A stretch of DNA of 64,000 nt from JAEYFP01 sp964579795 (lineage in GTDB: Bacteria; Bacillota; Clostridia; Lachnospirales; Lachnospiraceae): positions 49,224-113,223 of the forward strand of contig CAZOHM010000001.1 of assembly GCA_964579795.1 (NCBI GenBank), read 5' to 3'. Position numbers and translations under genes: made by a program. Positions 16,436-24,825 of the stretch are shown here, one piece after another; position 1 is the first letter of the stretch; every line of letters begins with the position of its first letter. Under the pieces are notes generated by a model. It was not told the DNA's origin. It was given only the letters and a program-made list of their open reading frames with translations, and ran no database searches.

Positions 16436-17248
16436 ATGAAAATAACGGTTTTAGTTGATAATAATACATATATTGGTAAACAACTGTATGCAGAGCCAGG
16501 ATTTTGCCTGCATATAGAAATAGACGGAGAACAGTTTCTGCTTGATACCGGTTATTCTCATATCCAGACACTCAATGCGGAACGACTTGGAATTGATCTT
16601 GGTGAAGTGGATATGGTGATGCTGTCACACGGTCATGATGATCATACAAAGGGACTTCCTTATTTCTTTGAGGTGAGCAAACCTGACGTTGTTGTATTGT
16701 CCCATCCGGATGCATGGTATGAAAAGCGTGATGGAGCAGAAGATATTGGCGCACCCTATACATTAGAAGAAATGAAAGAAGAATGTGATCTTCGATTGAC
16801 AAAGAGAGCTGTTGAGGTTGTGAGTGGAATGACATTTTTAGGGGAAATTCCAAGAGTAACTGAGTTTGAGTCACTTCATCCTATGGGAGAGCATAAGGTG
16901 AATGACAGCTGGGAGCCGGACTGGCTAAAAGAAGATACGGCACTTGTATATAAATCGCGAACACAGAATGGCATCTATATTATGACAGGATGCTCTCATT
17001 GCGGAATTTGCAATATTGTGGAATACGCAAAGAAAATATGCAAGTGCGATACAATACTTGGAATCATCGGTGGATTTCATATGTTTAAAACAGATGAAAG
17101 ACTGGAGCAGACAATACAGTATTTTAAAGATAATCATGTACAGAATATATACCCGTGTCATTGTACAAATTTTAAAGTAAAAGCAAGAATGGCACAGGAA
17201 CTTCCTGTCCATGAAGTGGCAGTCGGGTTTACAACTGAATGGAATTGA
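16436..17248 (+). CDS. MBL-fold metallo-hydrolase (dihydropterin-synthase-like subgroup)
   Basis: 270 residues. The metallo-beta-lactamase signature MLSHGHDDHTKG (about 62-73) gives the His-x-His-x-Asp-His metal site; later ligands are in MTGCSHCGICNIVEY (about 183-197) and GGFHMF (about 213-218). The GCSHCGICN block is typical of the subgroup annotated as 7,8-dihydropterin-6-yl-methyl-4-(beta-D-ribofuranosyl)-aminobenzene 5'-phosphate synthase-like, whose bacterial role is mostly unproven. It ends 18 bases after uppP starts a run and just before the relA promoter, which begins at its last codons. Confidence 0.85.
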   Translation: MKITVLVDNNTYIGKQLYAEPGFCLHIEIDGEQFLLDTGYSHIQTLNAERLGIDLGEVDMVMLSHGHDDHTKGLPYFFEVSKPDVVVLSHPDAWYEKRDGAEDIGAPYTLEEMKEECDLRLTKRAVEVVSGMTFLGEIPRVTEFESLHPMGEHKVNDSWEPDWLKEDTALVYKSRTQNGIYIMTGCSHCGICNIVEYAKKICKCDTILGIIGGFHMFKTDERLEQTIQYFKDNHVQNIYPCHCTNFKVKARMAQELPVHEVAVGFTTEWN

Positions 17249-17274
17249 CGAAAAACCGGATATTGATGTACAAT
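17245..17274 (+). promoter_or_regulatory. promoter of the relA cluster
   Basis: TTGACG (17245-17250), 18-base spacer, TACAAT (17269-17274). The -35 overlaps the stop codon of the preceding gene. It serves relA and probably the genes after it. Confidence 0.65.
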
Positions 17275-17322
17275 AATGCATAAATACATAAATGTAAATA
17301 CAGGCGAAGGGAAGAGATTCCT

Positions 17323-19620
17323 ATGGCAGAAGAGATAAGTGGGAATAGTCAGACAACTGAACTAATTCTTGATGATGGCAGAATAGAAGCCATGAAAGAG
17401 TTTCTTAGTCCTGAAGAATTATATCAGGATTTGATTTCACGTGTGCAAAAGTATCATCCGTCTGATGATATTTCCATGATTGAGAAAGCATATCGGATTG
17501 CATCTGAGGCACATAAGGATCAGGTGCGTAAATCCGGAGAACCATATATTATTCACCCCCTTTGTGTCGCAATTATCCTTGCAGATCTTCAACTGGATAA
17601 GGAATCTATTGTAGCAGGTCTTCTTCATGATGTTGTGGAAGATACGATTATGACTGATAAGGAAATCAGAGAAGAATTTGGTCCGGATGTAGCGCTTATT
17701 GTGGATGGCGTGACGAAGCTCGGTCGTTTGAAGTATAATGGTGACAAGCTGGAGTTTCAGGCAGAAAATCTTCGCAAGATGTTTTTGGCTATGGCAAAGG
17801 ATATTCGTGTCATTATGGTCAAGCTTGCTGACCGATTGCATAATATGCGTACACTTAAACATATGCTTCCTGCTAAGCAGATAGAGATAGCACGTGAAAC
17901 AATGGATATTTATGCACCGCTTGCACAGCGTCTTGGTATTTCCAAATTAAAGGTAGAATTGGATGACCTTTCACTGAAATATCTTGAGCCGGAAGTATAT
18001 TATGATCTTGTGGATAAAATTGCAATCAGAAAGAGTGTCAGAGAAAAATATGTGCAGGAGATAGTTGATGAGGTTTCTACGCATATTAAAAATGCAGGAA
18101 TCGAAGCTGAGATAGATGGCAGAGTAAAACACTTTTTCAGTATTTATAAAAAGATGCTCAATCAGGATAAGACAATTGACCAGATTTATGATCTTTTTGC
18201 AGTCAGAATTATTGTGGAAACAGTGAAAGACTGCTATGCGGCACTTGGCGTGATACATGAAATGTACAAGCCGATTCCGGGCAGATTTAAGGACTACATT
18301 GCCATGCCAAAGCCAAATATGTATCAGTCACTGCATACTACGTTGATTGGTCCGACGGGACAGCCGTTTGAAATACAGATTCGAACATATGAGATGCATA
18401 AAACAGCTGAGTATGGTATTGCTGCTCACTGGAAATATAAAGAGGCTTCTGATGGCAAGCATGTTGAGGAGCAGGAGGCTGAAAAACTCAGCTGGCTCAG
18501 ACAGATTCTTGAATGGCAGAAGGATATGTCAGATAACAAAGAGTTTATGAATACTCTGAAAAGTGATTTGGATTTGTTTTCTGACAGCGTATATTGTTTC
18601 ACGCCAACTGGGGATGTTAAAACACTGCCTGCTGGTTCTAATACAATTGATTTTGCTTACAGCATTCATAGTGCAGTAGGAAATAAGATGATTGGTGCAC
18701 GAGTGAACGGAAAGCTTGTGACAATTGATTATGTTGTAAATAACGGAGACCGTATTGAGATTATTACTTCACAAAATTCCAAGGGTCCGAGTCGTGACTG
18801 GCTTAATATTGTAAAAAGCACACAGGCCAAGAGTAAAATCAGCCAATGGTTCAGAAATGAGCTGAAGGAAGATAATATTATCAAAGGTCGCGAAATGCTG
18901 CAGACTTATTGCAAGACAAAGGCGATTGAGACAAGCCAGCTTCTAAAGCCTGAATATATGCATGCGATTATGGAAAAGTATGGCTTTAAAGATTGGGAAT
19001 CTGTTTATGCCGCTGTTGGACATGGTGGACTGAAAGAAGGACAGATTATCAATAAAATGCAGGAACTGTATGAGAAGGATCATCCTAAGATTCTTTCTGA
19101 TGAAGAAGTTTTGCAGAATGTGGCTGATACACAAAAGGAAAAGAAAATTCAAATTAAAAGCAAAAGTGGAATTGTTGTCAGAGGCATCGATGATGTGGCT
19201 GTGCATTTTTCAAAGTGTTGCAGTCCAATCCCGGGAGACGAAATCGTAGGTTTTGTTACAAGAGGAAGAGGTGTATCAATTCATCGGACTGATTGTATCA
19301 ATATTCTTAATCTTCCAGAGCTTGAGCGGGTGAGATTGATTGAGGCGGAGTGGCAGAATACAGATGTAAGGGAAGCAGAACGGTATCTTGCAGAAATTAA
19401 TTTATATAGTAATAACAGAAATGGACTTCTGGCAGAAATTACAAAGGCATTAACTGAGAAGAATGTAAGTATTCTATCGATGAATGTCAGGACAAGCAAA
19501 CAGGGAACAGCGACGACGTCCATTTCCTTCGAAATTTCCAATACAGAAGAATTGAACCGGATTATAGATCGTTTACGTTCCATAGAAGGTGTTATAGATA
19601 TTGAAAGGACGACAGGCTAA
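17323..19620 (+). CDS. relA: bifunctional (p)ppGpp synthetase/hydrolase, Rel
   Basis: 765 residues, full-length Rel. It makes and breaks the stringent-response alarmone at the ribosome. Domain order: HD hydrolase (about 45-200) with HPLCVAIILA and the intact HD dyad in GLLHDVVEDT (about 103-112); synthetase (about 240-350) with GRFKDYIAMPKPNMYQSLHT; TGS (about 405-465) beginning DSVYCFTPTGDV; zinc-finger/helical region with SKCCSPIPGD (about 628-637); ACT domain in the last 80 residues. The intact HD and synthetase motifs indicate both activities. It begins a conserved clostridial order with a glyoxalase-like hydrolase, hemZ, hisS and aspS. Confidence 0.97.
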   Translation: MAEEISGNSQTTELILDDGRIEAMKEFLSPEELYQDLISRVQKYHPSDDISMIEKAYRIASEAHKDQVRKSGEPYIIHPLCVAIILADLQLDKESIVAGLLHDVVEDTIMTDKEIREEFGPDVALIVDGVTKLGRLKYNGDKLEFQAENLRKMFLAMAKDIRVIMVKLADRLHNMRTLKHMLPAKQIEIARETMDIYAPLAQRLGISKLKVELDDLSLKYLEPEVYYDLVDKIAIRKSVREKYVQEIVDEVSTHIKNAGIEAEIDGRVKHFFSIYKKMLNQDKTIDQIYDLFAVRIIVETVKDCYAALGVIHEMYKPIPGRFKDYIAMPKPNMYQSLHTTLIGPTGQPFEIQIRTYEMHKTAEYGIAAHWKYKEASDGKHVEEQEAEKLSWLRQILEWQKDMSDNKEFMNTLKSDLDLFSDSVYCFTPTGDVKTLPAGSNTIDFAYSIHSAVGNKMIGARVNGKLVTIDYVVNNGDRIEIITSQNSKGPSRDWLNIVKSTQAKSKISQWFRNELKEDNIIKGREMLQTYCKTKAIETSQLLKPEYMHAIMEKYGFKDWESVYAAVGHGGLKEGQIINKMQELYEKDHPKILSDEEVLQNVADTQKEKKIQIKSKSGIVVRGIDDVAVHFSKCCSPIPGDEIVGFVTRGRGVSIHRTDCINILNLPELERVRLIEAEWQNTDVREAERYLAEINLYSNNRNGLLAEITKALTEKNVSILSMNVRTSKQGTATTSISFEISNTEELNRIIDRLRSIEGVIDIERTTG

Positions 19621-19621
19621 A

Positions 19622-20254
19622 ATGAGTAATCTGAAAATAGGCAGAATGGTATTGGGTATGGTCAGTACGAATTGTTATTTTGTATATGATGATACAGTAA
19701 AAAAAGCACTTGTATTTGATCCGGCATATGATGGAAAGGGTATTTATGATAAGCTTAAGAATAACGGAATAGAGGTTGGAGCAATTCTTCTGACTCATGG
19801 ACATTTTGATCATATTATGGGCGCAAATGAGCTGAGAGAAGCAGCAGGTGCAAAGATTTATGCAGCAAAGTCCGAGCAGGAATTGTGCAAAAATGAAAAG
19901 CTGAATTGTTCACACCAGACAGGAAGACCATATACGGTGAAAGCTGACATTTTACTACATGATGGAGAATCCTGTGAAATAGAAGGAATGACATTTCAGA
20001 TGCTGGAGACTCCAGGTCATACAATTGGCAGTAGCTGTTACTATTTTGAACAAGAAAAACTGCTGATTTGTGGTGATACATTGTTTGCCGGATCTGTTGG
20101 AAGAACTGATTTACCTACCGGCAGCGAAAGCAGTCTTATCAGATCAATTAAGGATAAGCTGATGGTGCTTGCAGATGATGTTAAGGTATATCCGGGTCAT
20201 GGAGAATCAACTACGATAGGAGAGGAAAGGATGTATAATCCTTTCTGTGCATAG
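19622..20254 (+). CDS. MBL-fold hydrolase, glyoxalase II-like (YcbL/YqgX type)
   Basis: 210 residues from the ATG at 19622, immediately after the relA stop; a TTG at 19601 inside relA is in frame but lacks a ribosome site. Motifs of the glyoxalase II branch: LLTHGHFDHIMG (about 51-62), TPGHTIGSSCYY (about 126-137), CGDTLFAGSVGRTDLP (about 147-162) and PGHGEST near the end. The long C-terminal substrate domain of classic glyoxalase II is missing, as in YcbL proteins, which act on thioesters or other small substrates. The actual substrate is unknown. Coupled between relA and hemZ. Confidence 0.9.
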   Translation: MSNLKIGRMVLGMVSTNCYFVYDDTVKKALVFDPAYDGKGIYDKLKNNGIEVGAILLTHGHFDHIMGANELREAAGAKIYAAKSEQELCKNEKLNCSHQTGRPYTVKADILLHDGESCEIEGMTFQMLETPGHTIGSSCYYFEQEKLLICGDTLFAGSVGRTDLPTGSESSLIRSIKDKLMVLADDVKVYPGHGESTTIGEERMYNPFCA

Positions 20255-20255
20255 A

Positions 20256-21710
20256 ATGATTACTGTCAGATTATCTGAAATGGTATTTGAGTATGATATT
20301 CATTCATTGGTAAAGGCATTTTACCAGAACGAAGATGTGCATTTTGCTTTGATAGAAGAAACCGGAGAAGATTTTTCCGGTTTCGAAGTATGTTATTTGG
20401 ATGATGCAATTGAAGTAAAGAAGCTTCTAAACGGAATTGTGGAAAATGAAAAGCAGGCACAGATTTCAGGACTTATCCGACCTGAAATAAAAAATGTGCT
20501 CAAACGTCAGATGTACTGCCTTTTGAGTGAAGTGACTGGAAGAATACTTCCGTGGGGAACACTTACAGGAATTCGGCCTACGAAGCTGCCGATGTCAATG
20601 CTGAATGAAGGAAAGTCTGAGAGCGATATACTGGCTTTTATGCAGAATACTTATTTGGCATCAGAAGAAAAGATACATTTGAGTACAGAAATCGCAAAAC
20701 GTGAGCGGGCTATTCTTTCGAGGTTGCACGGAACGGATGGATTTAGCATTTATATTGGAATTCCGTTTTGCCCGACAACCTGTCTTTATTGTTCTTTTAC
20801 TTCCTATCCCATTGCAAAATGGAAAAATCAGGTGGATGAATACATAGAGATACTGAAGAAGGAAATTGATTTCACTGCTGATATATATAAGGAAAAGGTA
20901 CTGGATACGGTTTATATTGGTGGAGGAACACCGACAACATTGTCCTCACAGCAGTTTAAAAACCTGATTGGATATTTGAAAGAGGCATTTGATTTTCAGA
21001 CAGTACAGGAATTCACTGTGGAAGCAGGCAGACCGGACAGTATTACAGAAGAAAAACTGCAGACACTGTTTGATCTTGGTGTAAACAGAATCTCCATTAA
21101 TCCACAGACAATGAATGAAGAAACCTTAAAGATTATTGGAAGACATCATACAACAGAGCAGGTAAGAGAGTCATTTTTGCTTGCACGAAAGGTTGGATTT
21201 ACAAATATTAATATGGATTTGATTTTGGGTCTTCCGGGTGAAAATCTGGATATGGTTGTCTATACGCTTTCAGAAATTGAAAAGCTCGATCCAGATAGTA
21301 TTACGATTCATTCGATGGCTATCAAACGTGCTGCAGGAATGGCACAGTTTTTGAATGAACATGCAGACATCAAAAGCATCAACACACCGGAAATGATGGA
21401 GGCTGCAGCTAATGCCGCTGCCAGAATGCATATGGAGCCGTATTATCTATACAGACAAAAGAATATGGCAGGAAATTTTGAAAATGTCGGATATGCAAAA
21501 GAGGGAAGGGTTGGTATATACAATATCTTGATAATGGAAGAAATACAGTCAATTGCAGCACTTGGAGCAGGCTCTATTTCAAAGGCTGTTCTGGGTGATG
21601 GGCGAATTGAACGTACAGACAATGTTAAGGATGTGACAATGTTCATAAAAGAAAGTGACAAATTTCTAAAGAAAAAGAAGTCATTTTATGATACACTGAA
21701 ATGTAAGTGA
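20256..21710 (+). CDS. hemZ: HemZ, coproporphyrinogen III oxidase-type radical SAM enzyme
   Basis: 484 residues from the ATG two bases after the previous stop; a GTG nine bases earlier is an alternative. The radical SAM cluster motif FCPTTCLYC (CxxxCxxC) sits near residues 172-180, followed by YIGGGTPTTL, and later GLPGEN typical of HemN-like proteins. About 160 residues precede the barrel, which separates HemZ from HemN/HemW. The family is called oxygen-independent coproporphyrinogen dehydrogenase, but many strict anaerobes carry it without a heme pathway, so the reaction here is open. Position after relA and before hisS is the usual one in Lachnospiraceae. Confidence 0.9.
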   Translation: MITVRLSEMVFEYDIHSLVKAFYQNEDVHFALIEETGEDFSGFEVCYLDDAIEVKKLLNGIVENEKQAQISGLIRPEIKNVLKRQMYCLLSEVTGRILPWGTLTGIRPTKLPMSMLNEGKSESDILAFMQNTYLASEEKIHLSTEIAKRERAILSRLHGTDGFSIYIGIPFCPTTCLYCSFTSYPIAKWKNQVDEYIEILKKEIDFTADIYKEKVLDTVYIGGGTPTTLSSQQFKNLIGYLKEAFDFQTVQEFTVEAGRPDSITEEKLQTLFDLGVNRISINPQTMNEETLKIIGRHHTTEQVRESFLLARKVGFTNINMDLILGLPGENLDMVVYTLSEIEKLDPDSITIHSMAIKRAAGMAQFLNEHADIKSINTPEMMEAAANAAARMHMEPYYLYRQKNMAGNFENVGYAKEGRVGIYNILIMEEIQSIAALGAGSISKAVLGDGRIERTDNVKDVTMFIKESDKFLKKKKSFYDTLKCK

Positions 21711-21729
21711 GTAGAAGAGGAGAATGATT

Positions 21730-22995
21730 ATGGCACTGACTAAGAAACCGGTAACCGGAATGAAAGATATCCTTCCGAGAGAAATGCAGATTAGGGATTA
21801 CGTGACCGGTCTTGTAAAAGAAACTTATGGAGGCTTTGGATTTCAGTCGATTGAGACACCATGTGTAGAACACATCGAGAACTTGTGCAGTAAACAGGGT
21901 GGTGAGAATGAGAAGCTTATTTTTAAGATATTAAAAAGAGGAGAAAAGCTGAATCTTAATACAGCAGCGACCGAAGATGATCTTGTAGATGCCGGTCTGC
22001 GGTATGATTTGACTGTTCCGCTGTCCCGATATTATGCGAATCATGCTAATGAACTGCCGACACCTTTTAAGGCTTTGCAGATGGGCAGTGTATGGCGCGC
22101 TGACAGACCGCAGAAGGGCAGGTTCAGACAGTTTGTACAGTGTGATATTGATATTTTAGGTGATCCAAGCTATCTTGCAGAAATTGAATTAATTCTTGCA
22201 ACAACGACATTACTTGGTAAGCTTCAATTCAAGAATTTTACAGTGCGTATTAATGATAGAAAGATATTAAAGGCAATGGCTGCCTATAGTGGCTTTTTGG
22301 AAGATCAGTATGATTTAGTGTTCATTATTCTGGACAAAATGGATAAAATAGGATTAGACGGTGTGCAAAGTGAATTGCTTGCCAATGGGTTTGAAGAAGC
22401 TGCGATAGACAAATATTTGGATTTGTTCAAGCATACTACAGGTAATCCGAATGGAATTCAGTATTTAAAAGATACACTTGGTGATTTCCTGCCTGATAAT
22501 ACAGCAGAAAACTTGGAAATGATTATTTCAAGTGTAGAATCTACCAGAACATCCGCATTTAGTCTTGAATTTGATCCAACACTTGTCAGAGGAATGTCTT
22601 ATTATACAGGAACGATTTTTGAAATCAGTATGGACGAGTTTGGTAGTAGTGTAGCCGGTGGCGGAAGATATGATGAGATGATTGGAAAATTTACCGGAGT
22701 GCAGACATGTGCATGCGGCTTTTCTATTGGATTTGAACGTATTATTACAATCCTTTTGGAACAGGATTTTAAGGTTCCGTGTAGTGGAAGCAGAGTTGCC
22801 TTTTTAATCGAAAAAGGTGCAAACAAGGAACGAATCTGTGAGGTTATCCGTGAAGCAACAGATTTACGTGCATCTGGAAAACAAGTATTAATTTCACAGA
22901 TGAATAAAAATAAGAAATTCCAAAAGGAGCAGCTTGTAAAAGAAGGATATGACATGGAGAATATCAAAGACTTTTACAATACTGCATTGAAATAG
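21730..22995 (+). CDS. hisS: histidyl-tRNA synthetase
   Basis: 421 residues. The ATG at 21730 is chosen because GAGGAG lies eight bases upstream; the ATG at 21724 is too close to that site. Class II synthetase motifs: motif 1 region near 30-60, YDLTVPLSRYYANH (about 95-108), motif 2 RADRPQKGRFRQF (about 121-133), LVRGMSYYTGTIFEI (about 280-294) and GGGRYDEMIG (about 307-316), both HisRS-specific histidine-binding blocks. The C-terminal anticodon domain is about 90 residues. It charges tRNA-His in the cytosol. Followed by aspS after 24 bases. Confidence 0.96.
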   Translation: MALTKKPVTGMKDILPREMQIRDYVTGLVKETYGGFGFQSIETPCVEHIENLCSKQGGENEKLIFKILKRGEKLNLNTAATEDDLVDAGLRYDLTVPLSRYYANHANELPTPFKALQMGSVWRADRPQKGRFRQFVQCDIDILGDPSYLAEIELILATTTLLGKLQFKNFTVRINDRKILKAMAAYSGFLEDQYDLVFIILDKMDKIGLDGVQSELLANGFEEAAIDKYLDLFKHTTGNPNGIQYLKDTLGDFLPDNTAENLEMIISSVESTRTSAFSLEFDPTLVRGMSYYTGTIFEISMDEFGSSVAGGGRYDEMIGKFTGVQTCACGFSIGFERIITILLEQDFKVPCSGSRVAFLIEKGANKERICEVIREATDLRASGKQVLISQMNKNKKFQKEQLVKEGYDMENIKDFYNTALK

Positions 22996-23019
22996 GATAG
23001 GAAAAGAGGAGACAGTCAA

Positions 23020-24816
23020 ATGATAGCAGAATCAATGGTGGGACTCAAGAGAACTCACAGATGTACAGAACTTTCAGAGAAAAATGTTGGTGAGACAGTC
23101 ACTGTAATGGGCTGGGTACAAAAAAGCAGAAACAAGGGCGGTATTATTTTTGTGGATTTACGAGATCGCTCCGGGTTACTGCAGATAATTTTTGAAGAAA
23201 GCGATGTAAAGGAAGAAGGGTTTGCAAAGGCAGAAAAACTCAGAAGTGAGTATGTAATAGCAGTTGTCGGAAATGTAGAAAAGCGTGCCGGTGAGGCGAA
23301 TTCGAATCTTGCTACCGGAAGTATTGAACTGCGTGCTACACAGATTCGAATTTTATCTGAGGCTGAGACACCACCATTTCCAATTGAAGCAGATAGTAAG
23401 ACAAAAGAAGATTTACGTTTGAAATACAGATTCCTTGATTTGAGAAGACCTGATCTGCAAAGAAATATTATGGTTCGCAGCAAGATTGTGAATACTGTAA
23501 GAAATTATTTTCTAGATGAGGGATTTTTGGAGATTGAAACTCCGATTTTGATGAAAAGTACACCTGAGGGAGCAAGAGACTATCTTGTTCCGAGCCGTGT
23601 CCATCCGGGAAATTTTTATGCACTTCCACAGTCACCGCAGTTATTTAAGCAGCTTTTGATGTGCTCCGGATATGATAGATACTTCCAGCTGGCAAAGTGT
23701 TTTCGTGATGAAGATTTGAGAGCAGACAGACAGCCGGAATTTACACAGATTGATTTAGAAATGTCATTTGTTGATGTAGATGATGTCATAGCTGTTAATG
23801 AAGGTGCCATTCAAAAGGTTTTTAAGGAAATTCTTGATGTGGATGTAAAACTTCCGATTGAACGAATGACATGGATTGATGCAATGAACCGTTTTGGTTC
23901 TGATAAACCTGATTTACGATTTGGCATGGAACTTACAGATGTTTCAGAGGTAGTAAAGAATTGTGGATTTGGTGTATTTACAGGTGCACTTGAGAATGGC
24001 GGAACAGTACGTGGTATCAATGCTAAGAGTCAGGCAGAAATGCCAAGAAAGAAGATTGATGCTCTTGTAGAGTTTGCAAAAGGCTATGGTGCAAAGGGAC
24101 TTGCCTACTTAAGTGTTCAGCCGGATGGTACTTATAAATCTTCGTTTGCAAAATTTATGACAGAAGAAGAGTTAGATGCACTTGTAAAGACTATGCATGG
24201 AGAAAAGGGTGATTTGCTTTTGTTCGCGGCAGACAAGACAAAGGTTGTATGGGATGTGCTTGGTGCTCTGCGAATAGAGCTTGCAAAGAATCTTGATTTG
24301 ATTCCACAAAATGAATTTAGATTTCTGTGGGTGACAGAATTCCCGCTGCTTGAATGGAGTGAAGAGGAAAACCGATATACAGCAATGCATCATCCATTTA
24401 CAATGCCAATGGATGAGGATTTACAATATATTGATTCTGATCCAGGGAAAGTACGTGCCAAGGCATATGATATTGTATTGAATGGTACAGAACTTGGTGG
24501 AGGAAGTGTCAGAATACATCAGCGTGACATTCAGGAAAAGATGTTTGAAGTACTTGGATTTACAAAAGAGGATGCCTATTCACGTTTTGGCTTCCTGTTG
24601 AATGCATTTAAATACGGTGTTCCGCCACATGCAGGTCTTGCATATGGTTTGGATCGTCTTGTAATGCTGATGCTTGGAGCAGACAGTATCAGAGAAGTTA
24701 TGGCATTCCCAAAAGTAAAAGATGCATCCTGTCTGATGTCAGAGGCACCAAATGTAGTAGATGCAAAGCAGCTTGAGGAACTACAAATTAAGATTGATTT
24801 GAAGGAAGCTAAATAG
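23020..24816 (+). CDS. aspS: aspartyl-tRNA synthetase
   Basis: 598 residues, bacterial-type AspRS. N-terminal OB-fold anticodon domain (VTVMGWVQKSRNKGGIIFVDLRD segment near 28-50), class II motif 1 near 150-175, motif 2 FRDEDLRADRQPEFTQ (about 228-243), the large bacterial GAD insertion (about 290-420), and motif 3 GLAYGLDRLVMLM (about 542-554). AAGAGGAG lies upstream of the ATG; a second Met at residue 6 is possible. It follows hisS and closes the relA-to-aspS run; the histidine kinase starts 10 bases later. Confidence 0.96.
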   Translation: MIAESMVGLKRTHRCTELSEKNVGETVTVMGWVQKSRNKGGIIFVDLRDRSGLLQIIFEESDVKEEGFAKAEKLRSEYVIAVVGNVEKRAGEANSNLATGSIELRATQIRILSEAETPPFPIEADSKTKEDLRLKYRFLDLRRPDLQRNIMVRSKIVNTVRNYFLDEGFLEIETPILMKSTPEGARDYLVPSRVHPGNFYALPQSPQLFKQLLMCSGYDRYFQLAKCFRDEDLRADRQPEFTQIDLEMSFVDVDDVIAVNEGAIQKVFKEILDVDVKLPIERMTWIDAMNRFGSDKPDLRFGMELTDVSEVVKNCGFGVFTGALENGGTVRGINAKSQAEMPRKKIDALVEFAKGYGAKGLAYLSVQPDGTYKSSFAKFMTEEELDALVKTMHGEKGDLLLFAADKTKVVWDVLGALRIELAKNLDLIPQNEFRFLWVTEFPLLEWSEEENRYTAMHHPFTMPMDEDLQYIDSDPGKVRAKAYDIVLNGTELGGGSVRIHQRDIQEKMFEVLGFTKEDAYSRFGFLLNAFKYGVPPHAGLAYGLDRLVMLMLGADSIREVMAFPKVKDASCLMSEAPNVVDAKQLEELQIKIDLKEAK

Positions 24817-24825
24817 GGAGACTCT

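Noticed and set aside
22996..23019. T-box leader before hisS or aspS
   Set aside because: The gaps are under 30 bases and hold only ribosome sites.
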